From Acidobacteriaceae bacterium (GTDB lineage Bacteria > Acidobacteriota > Vicinamibacteria > Vicinamibacterales > CAVVIG01), in contig JAISPN010000073.1 of assembly GCA_031274845.1 (NCBI GenBank), positions 1 through 12,662 of the forward strand: 12,662 bases of DNA. Reading direction: 5' to 3'. A program made the position numbers and the translations under genes. Under the pieces are notes generated by a model that worked only from the letters and a program-made list of their open reading frames with translations, was not told the DNA's origin and ran no database searches. Position 1 is the stretch's first letter, and every line of letters begins with the position of its first letter. Of this stretch, positions 6,581-12,662 are shown piece after piece.

Positions 6581-7354
6581 TCACTCCTCTGGAGGGTGCA
6601 TGTAGACGATCGGTGGTGGTACTCGGCCGTTATTGTTCTGACGGCCATTGCCACCGCTGATTGTTTGCGAGATGTGCAGTTCGGTCCCGTCGGGCGTCAG
6701 CTCGTAGCGGCGCTCGATCTTGGGTCCGTTGTCGATATCGAACGTGACGAGAAGCGCGGCGCCGTCCCAATGGGTCTTCCGCTTGATCTTGACGAGACCG
6801 TTTTCGGCCTTCTCGTCGACCGTCTTGTTGTCGGCCTGAAGCGTCTGCACGCGGCCGTCGGCGTAGGCGAGCGATAGCGTCGTGTCGTGGACCGCGATCG
6901 TCATGCGATCGATCTGCTCGTTGAGCGACCGCATGTAGTTGGAGATCGCCGCCATCTGCTGCGGATCGCCGCCGCCACCACCACGGCCGCCACGGCCTCC
7001 GCCGAAGCCGCCGCCACCACGGCCGAATCCTCCGCCGCCGCGGCCAAACCCGCCACCACCGCCGCCGCGCCCTCCACCGTACCCACCGCCGCCACCACCA
7101 CCGCCTCGACCGCCACGGCCACCACCATACCCACCCGCGCCCGGATCGGTCGATCCGCCGGTCGTGCCATCAGGGGTTGAGCCTCTCTCGGGAGGCACAA
7201 GCACCCACACGCCGCCAAATGCCGCGTGCGGGCCGGTCGCGGCATCAGCCGTGGCCGCTGCAGGAGCAGCGGGCGCCTGCGGAGCGGCGCGCAACGAAAG
7301 CGGCAGGGTCAATGTCAGCGCCAACGTCAACAGCGATGCCGTAGATTTTTTCAT
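6581..7354 (-). CDS. Secreted lipocalin-like protein interrupted by a Gly/Arg-rich segment, 257 aa
   Basis: The start at 7354 is preceded by GAGGA with 6 nt spacing and gives MKKSTASLLTLALTL, a clean signal peptide (cleavage near residue 23). An ATG nine codons upstream would put a His/Asp-rich leader in front and is rejected. After an Ala/Pro linker, FGGVWVLVPPERGS (46-59) resembles the first strand of lipocalin-like domains (GxWxL...S). Residues 72-129 are then almost all Gly with Arg, Tyr and Phe. The chain resumes as a helix (MAAISNYMRSLNEQIDR) and beta strands (MTIAVHDTTLSLAYADGRVQ, THWDGAALLVTFDI, ERRYELTPDGTELHISQTI). These match the order of such domains, in which a sensor-like barrel binds an unknown ligand. 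The function is unknown. It lies 72 nt downstream of the M28 gene on the same strand, so co-transcription is plausible. Confidence 0.8.
   Translation of the reverse strand: MKKSTASLLTLALTLTLPLSLRAAPQAPAAPAAATADAATGPHAAFGGVWVLVPPERGSTPDGTTGGSTDPGAGGYGGGRGGRGGGGGGGGYGGGRGGGGGGFGRGGGGFGRGGGGFGGGRGGRGGGGGDPQQMAAISNYMRSLNEQIDRMTIAVHDTTLSLAYADGRVQTLQADNKTVDEKAENGLVKIKRKTHWDGAALLVTFDIDNGPKIERRYELTPDGTELHISQTISGGNGRQNNNGRVPPPIVYMHPPEE
6968..7141. repeat. Low-complexity Gly-codon repeat within the lipocalin-like gene
   Basis: A 174-nt run of GGN/CGN codons (read on the minus strand) encodes residues 72-129. Recurring units are GGYGGGRGG and GGGGFGR. It is extremely biased (ccgccaccacc-type on the plus strand) and prone to slippage or assembly error. 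It creates long false open frames on the plus strand. Confidence 0.85.
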
Positions 7355-7426
7355 CGTGTCCTCATCGTCATGATGACCCAATCAGCGCGTTTGAAGGTGA
7401 ACAAGAGATCGTCAGAAATACGACAA

Positions 7427-9094
7427 CTACTCATCCGCCCGGCCGCGGTGAATCGGATGATCCGGCGGGTTGATTTGCGCGACCGGCGCCTTGCCGACCT
7501 CCTTCACGAAGTAGGCGATGAACCTCGCCATCCGCTCCAACCCCGGCGTCGAGATGATGTCGAGCGTTTCGCCAGACGTGTGGTACAGCGGCGGCGCCTG
7601 CATGATGGTGACGACCGCGCCGTTGATGTCGGCGAATCCTCCGCTCTCGCCGCTAGCCATTGGCGACGGCTCCGAGACGAAGTTGGTGCCGTAGCGCGCG
7701 ACACCTTGCTGGAACAACGTGTTCAGGAACGGCGATTCGTTGGTGATGCCGGCCGTAATCGGCGCTTCGCCAGAATCGGCGACGAAATCACGATAGCCGT
7801 CGGCGGCCACGCTTCTCCCGAGCGCGAAGTTCCGCTGGGCGACGTGCTCGATGTTGATCGCCAGCACCGCCCGCTTCGCCAAATCTGGATTCGCCGCCAT
7901 GAAGCCGCGCGGACCATTGAGGCCGGTCGTGTGATGCCCCGCGCTCGCAATCAGCACGAGCGTCCGCGCGGGACGGTTTTCCGGTTTGGCGAAGTGACGC
8001 GCCAGCGCAATCAGCACCGACAAGCCGTCGCCGTTGTCGCCCGCGCCATCAAACCAGGCGTCGGCGTGCGCGTCGAGCACAATCACCTCGTCGCTCCGGC
8101 CGGGAATCACCGCGACGGCGTTCTTCGCCGTCAGTCCTGTTTTCGTCTCGCTCTTGAGCGTCACCTGCGCGCGCACCGGCGCCACGTCCGCCGTCGCCGC
8201 GCGATCGAGGACGCGTTCGAGGAACCAGCCGTCACGTCCGCCGATGTTGAAGCAGGGCGCGCCGCAGTTGCCGAGATCGCGCGCGTACTCGTTGCCCGGC
8301 TGACGCAGGATGTTGACGACGGCCACGGCGCCACGCTTGGCAAAATCCTGCCCGTGTTGCGAGACGGGGCCGCGTTCGAAGAGCGAATGCGCCTGCGGAA
8401 TCACCAGTTGCACGGCGATCTTCCCTTTGACGTCGATGTGCTGCGCCACGGCAGGATTTCCGGAGCCGACGTACACGAGCGGCGCCGTCATCGTGCCGCC
8501 GGGAATATCTGGACCGAGCGGCGTGGCCGATTCAAGAACGACATCCTTCGTGCCGGGACCGTAAGAGGCATCGCCAAGCAGCTTGAACTCCCACGACGTC
8601 GCCAGCCAGAGCCGCGCGTTCGGGTCCTGCGTCATCGGCTGAATGCGCACATCCTTGATGCCGGCCTTGCGAAACTCGCCGGCGGCCCAATCGATCGTCT
8701 TCGCGCTCGACGGCAGACCGGAAATGCGTCCCCACAACTGGCCGCTGCCGACCTCTTTCGTCGCGCGGCTCTCCTTCGAGAAGCCGACAATCGTTTCCAG
8801 ATCGGCGCGAATCGTCTTTCCTTCAAGCTCGTGGAAGTTCGCTTCACCGCTTGGCACAATGGCCGGACGCGCGCCACGGTCGCCGACGAGCACCGCGGGC
8901 GAGCCGCCTAGCTTTGGCGGCAACGGCACGCTGAACCACGGTTCCGGCTTCGGCGTGGGCGCCGCGCCACGTCCGCGCGCTGGCTGCTGCGCCGCCCCGC
9001 TCACCGCCGACGCGGCGGCGGCCAAGACCACCAGCCTCGCCAGCCATTGCCAGCGTCGTGACCCGCGCGCGACGTGTCTTTGTCGTGCCTGCAT
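7427..9094 (-). CDS. Secreted M28-family metallopeptidase homologue with PA domain and His-His active-site variant, 555 aa
   Basis: The ATG at 9094 has AAAGGAA 5 nt upstream. A long signal peptide ends near residue 34 (VSGAAQ) and leads into an Arg/Gly/Ala/Pro linker (ARGRGAAPTPKP). A PA-like domain spans about 200-320 (APLVYVGSG, DVKGKIAVQLVIP, FAKRGAVAVVNIL). The M28 fold follows: HAD (His343, Asp345), the metal-bridging DNGDG (Asp353), NIEH (Glu416) and YHTSGET (His505). Where active co-catalytic zinc aminopeptidases have GEE, this protein has GHH (His387-His388), so the general-base Glu and one metal ligand are replaced. The remaining ligands suggest metal binding with changed or lost peptidase activity. 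Export implies action in the periplasm or outside the cell. It is divergent from the TonB receptor and may be co-transcribed with the downstream lipocalin-like gene. Confidence 0.9.
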   Translation of the reverse strand: MQARQRHVARGSRRWQWLARLVVLAAAASAVSGAAQQPARGRGAAPTPKPEPWFSVPLPPKLGGSPAVLVGDRGARPAIVPSGEANFHELEGKTIRADLETIVGFSKESRATKEVGSGQLWGRISGLPSSAKTIDWAAGEFRKAGIKDVRIQPMTQDPNARLWLATSWEFKLLGDASYGPGTKDVVLESATPLGPDIPGGTMTAPLVYVGSGNPAVAQHIDVKGKIAVQLVIPQAHSLFERGPVSQHGQDFAKRGAVAVVNILRQPGNEYARDLGNCGAPCFNIGGRDGWFLERVLDRAATADVAPVRAQVTLKSETKTGLTAKNAVAVIPGRSDEVIVLDAHADAWFDGAGDNGDGLSVLIALARHFAKPENRPARTLVLIASAGHHTTGLNGPRGFMAANPDLAKRAVLAINIEHVAQRNFALGRSVAADGYRDFVADSGEAPITAGITNESPFLNTLFQQGVARYGTNFVSEPSPMASGESGGFADINGAVVTIMQAPPLYHTSGETLDIISTPGLERMARFIAYFVKEVGKAPVAQINPPDHPIHRGRADE

Positions 9095-9219
9095 ACCGAT
9101 TCCTTTCGAAATAAATAATCCAAGATCACGTGATTATGAGGCGAATTCGTCACACAAAGGTTGAATTCCTTGGCAGATTTGCCGAGCTAAAACAGCCGGA
9201 GGAACCCTATCATTAATTT
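9095..9219. promoter_or_regulatory. Divergent promoter region of the M28 and TonB-receptor genes, with a 10-bp palindrome
   Basis: This 125-nt region is AT-richer than its flanks. It contains the perfect palindrome ATCACGTGAT at 9125-9134, a candidate shared operator. A minus-strand CATAAT (9133-9138) and the run TTATTTATTT near 9110-9118 lie upstream of the M28 gene. Towards the receptor, GGAGGA (9198-9203) lies 16 nt before ATG 9220. That is unusually far, and an in-frame TAA at 9214-9216 excludes an upstream start. No complete -35/-10 pair is clear on either strand. Confidence 0.4.
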
Positions 9220-12129
9220 ATGAGACATCTTTTCATCGTCCGTTCATGTATCGTTGCCTTGCTGTTTACAGCCGTGGCCGCCCTCCCGGCCTTCGCGCAA
9301 GGTGTCCAAACCGGCACGCTCCGTGGCACCGTTGTCGACGCGCAGGATGCGGCCATTCCCGGCGCGACGGTCACCGTCGAGTCGCCGTCGCTCCTCCAGG
9401 TCCGTTCCGAAGTGACGGATGCGGCTGGCCTCTACGTCTTCCGCGCGCTGCCACCCGGCGAATATACGGTCACGGTCACGATGCCGTCGTTCAAAGACGT
9501 CACGCGGACCGTCACGGTGCCGCTCGGCGGGACCGTCGAACAGAACGCCCATCTCGTCCTCGCCAGCCTCACCGAAGAGGTCCATGTCGTCGGCACCGTT
9601 CCACCGCCGATGGCGTCACCGACGGTCGGGATCAACGTCAAGCACGCCGAAGTCGAAGCGCTCGCCACGTCGCGCACGCTGCAAGGGATCGCGACGCTCT
9701 CGCCAGCGGTGAACACCAACACGCCGAACGCGGGGCAGTTGGCGATTAACGGCGGGTTCTCCTTCGACAACATCTTCATGGTGAACGGCGTCGACGTGAA
9801 CGACAACCTGTTCGGGTCGCCGCAGAACCTGTTCATCGAGGACGCCATCGACGAAACGCAAGTCTTGACCTCCGGGATCAGCGCCGAATACGGCCGCTTC
9901 TCCGGCGGCGTCGTCAACGCCATCACCAAGAGCGGCGGCAATACCTTCAGCGGCAGCTACCGCTTGAACCTGACGAATCCGGCGTGGGTGAAGGAAACCC
10001 CGTTTGAAGTCGCAAACGGCGTCACGCACGCGAACCTCATTAGCCCAACGCACGAGGCCACCTTCGGTGGGCCGATCGTGAAGAACCGGCTCTGGTTCTT
10101 CAGCGCCGGCCGGCTTGCCGATACCTCCACGACCACGGCGCTCAACGAAACCGGGATCGGCGTCACGTCGGATACCAACAACAAGCGCGGCGAGATCAAG
10201 CTGACCGGCGCGCTGAACGCCAACCATCAGATTCAAGGCGGCTACGTCAACAACTCGACGACAGCCACCAACACCTCGGGCATTGTCAGCCTCGTCATCG
10301 ATCCGAACTCGCTCATCACGCGCACGCTGCCGAACTCGTACTACTTCACGAACTACCGCGGCATCCTCGGGCGCAACGTCCTGGTCGAAGCGCAGTACTC
10401 GCAGCGGAAGTACCAGTTCCAGGGAGACGGCGGCACGAGCACGAACATCGTCGACTCCCCCTTCTCGGCGCTGTCGCTCCCGGCCATCTACAACGCGCCG
10501 TACTTCGATGCGACCGACCCTGAATCGCGCAACAACAAGCAGCTCACCGGCAGCCTCACCTACTACTTCGAAAAAGCGGGCCGCCACGAAGTCAAGACCG
10601 GCTACGAGTTCTTCCAGAGCCAGCGCATCGGCGGCAACTCGCAGTCATCCACCAACTATGTGTTCGACGCCGATTACGAGCAGAACCCCGACGGCTCGCC
10701 GGTGCTCGACAGCACCAATCGTCCGGTCCCCGTCTTCGATCCTGGCAATACCCAACTCGAACACTGGCTGCCCGTCCGCGGCGCGACGCTCAACGTCAAC
10801 AACAACTCGTTCTATGCCCAGGATCACTGGACGGTCAACCGTCACCTGTCGGCCGACTACGGGTTCCGCTTTGAGCGCGTGCGCAGCGAGGCGACTGGCG
10901 GCATCATCGGCGTCAACGCCAACACCCTCGTGCCGCGTGTCGCGCTCGGCTACGACGTGGCGGGCGACGGCCACCAGATCATCCACGTCACTTACGGCCA
11001 CTACTCGGGACGTTACGACGAGGCGCAGATTGGCGCCAACAACAACGTCGGCAACCCCGATGTGACCATTGGTATCTACAACGGCCCCGCCGGCAGCGGC
11101 CGCGACTTCGCCCCGGGGTTCGACCCGAGCAACTACGAAATCGTGTTCGGTCAGTTTCCAACGCAGAACGTCTCCATCGCGCCCGGCCTGTCGTCGCCAG
11201 TCACGAAGGAGTTCACGACGTCGTACGGCGCCGACTTCGCGGGTGGCCGCGGATATGCGCAGGGCACCTACGTCTGGCGTCATACGTCGAACTTCATCGC
11301 GGACTACATCGACCTGTCGAACGGGACGACCGACGTGGTGAGCAACGGCGTCGACGCTGGCGAATTCACCAACGTCGTCTACCGCAACACGGGGAGCGAT
11401 GTGGTCCGCCGATTCCAGTCGCTGGTCTTCCAAGGGCGCTACAAAGCCACGCACGCGCTGACGTTCAACGGCAACTGGACGGTGGAACTGCAAAACGACG
11501 GCAACTACGAAGGAGAAGCCGCCAATCAACCTGGCCTGTCCGCGAGCATGTATGAATATCCGGAAGCGTTCAACACCGCCCGCACGTACCCGTACGGAAC
11601 GCTGAAAAGCTTCCAGCGCAATCGTGGGCGGCTCTGGGCCATCTACACCGCCGATATGGGACGCGCCGGCACCGCCTCGATCTCGGGCATCGTGCGCATC
11701 GAGTCGGGCTTGACCTACAGTCTCGTCTCCACCACCCGGCCGCTGAGCGCCGTGCAGAATGCGCTCCTCGCCGACTACCCAGACGCGCCGGCCAGCCAGG
11801 ACATCTACTTCGCGCCGCGCGGCTCGGAGTCGTTCAAGGGCTACGGCGCGCTCGATATCTCGGTGAACTACGAGCTGCCGGTGTTCCGCACGGCGCGGCC
11901 GTTCGTCAAGTTCGACCTCTTCAACGCGCTCAACAACGACAAATTGATCTCGTGGAACACGGTCATCACGCCTGACGCGAAGAGCCCGCTCGACTCGCTC
12001 GGGCTGCCGACCGGCTACATCCAGGGCGCGCGCTTCGGCACCGGCACCAGCAACAACAACTACCCCTCGTCCAGCGTCGGCAACCCCGGCCTGCGAGGAT
12101 TCCGCGTGTCGTTCGGCATGCGGTTCTAA
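9220..12129 (+). CDS. Oar-like TonB-dependent outer-membrane receptor, 969 aa
   Basis: A signal peptide (1-26, cleavage at AFA|Q) is followed by a carboxypeptidase-regulatory-like beta-sandwich at about 31-115 (GTLRGTVVDAQDAAIPGATVTV, DAAGLYVFRALPPGEYTVTV). A short acidic, TonB-box-like stretch EEVHVVG lies at 119-125. The plug domain at about 135-245 includes QLAINGGFSFDNIFMVNGVDVND and SAEYGRFSGGVVNAITKSGGN. The rest is a large beta barrel ending in RVSFGMRF, with a terminal Phe as expected for BAM recognition. Such receptors import large or scarce substrates using TonB energy, or act as Oar-type surface proteins; the substrate here is unknown. No SusD-like partner follows, so it is not a classic SusCD pair. 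It is divergent from the M28 peptidase, which might process the same material. Transcription should end at the strong hairpin just downstream. Confidence 0.95.
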   Translation: MRHLFIVRSCIVALLFTAVAALPAFAQGVQTGTLRGTVVDAQDAAIPGATVTVESPSLLQVRSEVTDAAGLYVFRALPPGEYTVTVTMPSFKDVTRTVTVPLGGTVEQNAHLVLASLTEEVHVVGTVPPPMASPTVGINVKHAEVEALATSRTLQGIATLSPAVNTNTPNAGQLAINGGFSFDNIFMVNGVDVNDNLFGSPQNLFIEDAIDETQVLTSGISAEYGRFSGGVVNAITKSGGNTFSGSYRLNLTNPAWVKETPFEVANGVTHANLISPTHEATFGGPIVKNRLWFFSAGRLADTSTTTALNETGIGVTSDTNNKRGEIKLTGALNANHQIQGGYVNNSTTATNTSGIVSLVIDPNSLITRTLPNSYYFTNYRGILGRNVLVEAQYSQRKYQFQGDGGTSTNIVDSPFSALSLPAIYNAPYFDATDPESRNNKQLTGSLTYYFEKAGRHEVKTGYEFFQSQRIGGNSQSSTNYVFDADYEQNPDGSPVLDSTNRPVPVFDPGNTQLEHWLPVRGATLNVNNNSFYAQDHWTVNRHLSADYGFRFERVRSEATGGIIGVNANTLVPRVALGYDVAGDGHQIIHVTYGHYSGRYDEAQIGANNNVGNPDVTIGIYNGPAGSGRDFAPGFDPSNYEIVFGQFPTQNVSIAPGLSSPVTKEFTTSYGADFAGGRGYAQGTYVWRHTSNFIADYIDLSNGTTDVVSNGVDAGEFTNVVYRNTGSDVVRRFQSLVFQGRYKATHALTFNGNWTVELQNDGNYEGEAANQPGLSASMYEYPEAFNTARTYPYGTLKSFQRNRGRLWAIYTADMGRAGTASISGIVRIESGLTYSLVSTTRPLSAVQNALLADYPDAPASQDIYFAPRGSESFKGYGALDISVNYELPVFRTARPFVKFDLFNALNNDKLISWNTVITPDAKSPLDSLGLPTGYIQGARFGTGTSNNNYPSSSVGNPGLRGFRVSFGMRF

Positions 12130-12153
12130 GAAAAAAACAGACCACGACAGACC

Positions 12154-12198
12154 AAAAGGGGGAACGGGCGTTATTGCCCGCTCCCCCTTTTGTGTTTC
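12154..12198. terminator. Bidirectional intrinsic terminator between convergent TonB-receptor genes
   Basis: AAAAGGGGGA (12154-12163) pairs with TCCCCCTTTT (12182-12191). After one A-C mismatch, CGGGC (12165-12169) pairs with GCCCG (12176-12180) around a TTAT loop. The stem is followed by TTTTGTGTTTCTT on the plus strand. The four leading A's, plus the A-run near 12129-12137, give U's on the minus strand. It therefore can terminate both the 9220-12129 gene and the converging partial gene. Confidence 0.88.
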
Positions 12199-12218
12199 TT
12201 CCTCGAACGCTTCGTTGA

Positions 12219-12662
12219 TTAGAACGTCAACTGCACGCCGAACTTCACGTAGCGCGCTTGCAGGATGTTCAGCGGCTTGAGCCACGTCGTGCTGCCCGGC
12301 GCGTAGGTTGTGATGATGGCGGCCGGCGGCTCGCCCGCGTTTGACGTCGCGCCGACCGCGGCGTTCGAGTTGAACAGGTTGAAGATGTCCGCCATCACCT
12401 GCAGACGTTTGGCTCCGCCCATGTGCACGTTCTTCGACACACGCAGGTCGACCTGCGTGCGGCGCGGCGTGTACACCGTGCCTGGCTTGATGAGCGGAAT
12501 CGTGCGCGTCGTGCTCCCGGTCGTCAACCCGCCGCCAGACGACAACCGCCGGCCGAGCGTGCTGCCGTAGGTGTCGAAGTCGCTCGGCAATCCGCTCGCC
12601 GTGGTCGTTTGCGTCGCCGTCCACTGCGCGAGCACCATCTGTCCGGGCAAGTTCTGCACGAC
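12219..12662 (-). CDS. C-terminal end of a second TonB-dependent receptor (start beyond window)
   Basis: The frame is open from the right edge to a stop at 12219, giving 148 visible residues. GTG 12659 is an in-frame codon and not a credible start, because there is no signal peptide and the sequence begins inside a domain. Features match the last barrel strands of Oar-like receptors: QVDLRVSKNVHMGGAKRLQVMADIFNLFNSN is the familiar penultimate region (internal strand then DxFNLFN), and the chain ends ARYVKFGVQLTF with a terminal Phe. It is the same family as the 9220-12129 product but not a close copy, since the C-termini differ (GVQLTF versus SFGMRF). It converges on the shared terminator. 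Confidence 0.88.
   Translation of the reverse strand, partial: VVQNLPGQMVLAQWTATQTTTASGLPSDFDTYGSTLGRRLSSGGGLTTGSTTRTIPLIKPGTVYTPRRTQVDLRVSKNVHMGGAKRLQVMADIFNLFNSNAAVGATSNAGEPPAAIITTYAPGSTTWLKPLNILQARYVKFGVQLTF

Noticed and set aside
6968..7141. Possible CRISPR-like or minisatellite array
   Set aside because: There are no regular repeat-spacer units. The periodicity is Gly codons within an intact reading frame.
7226..8911. 561-codon open frame on the plus strand
   Set aside because: It is antisense to the M28 gene. Its translation is Arg/His-rich without domains or a signal peptide, a typical shadow frame in GC-rich DNA, while the opposite strand encodes a clear family.
10645..12624. 659-codon open frame on the minus strand
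   Set aside because: It runs antisense through the TonB receptor, the bidirectional terminator and the partial second receptor. The composition is Arg/Val/His-rich with no recognisable domain.
9220..12662. Polysaccharide-utilisation (SusC/SusD) locus
   Set aside because: No SusD-like lipoprotein or glycoside hydrolase is next to either receptor, and the receptors are convergent, each ending at the shared terminator.
1..12662. Defence system, prophage or mobile element
   Set aside because: No nuclease, helicase, transposase, integrase, tRNA-flanked junction, terminal inverted repeats or marked composition break was seen.

Overview
The window is a stretch of GC-rich chromosome from a Gram-negative bacterium. 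It most resembles Acidobacteriota, probably the Vicinamibacteria. That placement is inferred from gene style: large TonB-dependent receptors with an N-terminal carboxypeptidase-regulatory-like domain, PEGA proteins, M28 peptidases, tannase-family esterases, and secreted proteins with Arg/Gly/Ala/Pro-rich low-complexity segments. No rRNA or other phylogenetic marker is present. Almost every gene encodes an exported or outer-membrane protein. I see no tRNA, rRNA, CRISPR array, transposase, integrase or phage gene.

Left arm (1-3500, all minus strand), in transcription order: a double-PEGA secreted protein (2649-3500), a small outer-membrane beta-barrel-like protein (2035-2652, overlapping the PEGA gene by 4 nt) and a large secreted beta-helix protein with an FN3-like N-terminus (1-1974, C-terminus beyond the window). 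The 60-nt gap before the beta-helix gene holds a perfect 15-bp inverted repeat. One arm contains that gene's start codon, and a TATAAT box lies between the arms. This is the most interesting regulatory structure in the window.

Middle (3773-6574, plus strand): a 95-aa protein of unknown family, then a secreted cupin (4164-4910), a terminator-like hairpin, and a secreted tannase/feruloyl-esterase/MHETase-family hydrolase with a complete Ser-Asp-His triad, the Cys pair and the Ca-site pattern (5012-6574). The cupin and esterase could together process plant-derived aromatic esters, but only the esterase chemistry is well supported.

Right-middle (6581-9094, minus strand): a secreted M28-type metallopeptidase homologue with a PA domain. 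The canonical Glu-Glu of its active site is replaced by His-His. It is followed by a secreted lipocalin-like protein interrupted by a long Gly/Arg-rich segment.

Right (9220-12662): a complete 969-aa Oar-like TonB-dependent receptor reads rightwards, divergent from the peptidase. The C-terminal end of a second TonB receptor reads leftwards from the window edge. The two converge on a strong bidirectional intrinsic terminator. No SusD partner is visible. Overall the window looks like an accessory secretome and nutrient-uptake neighbourhood rather than a defence or mobile island. I did not find a clearly new multi-gene system. The best leads are the start-codon hairpin with a possible leaderless promoter, and the His-His variant M28 protein.
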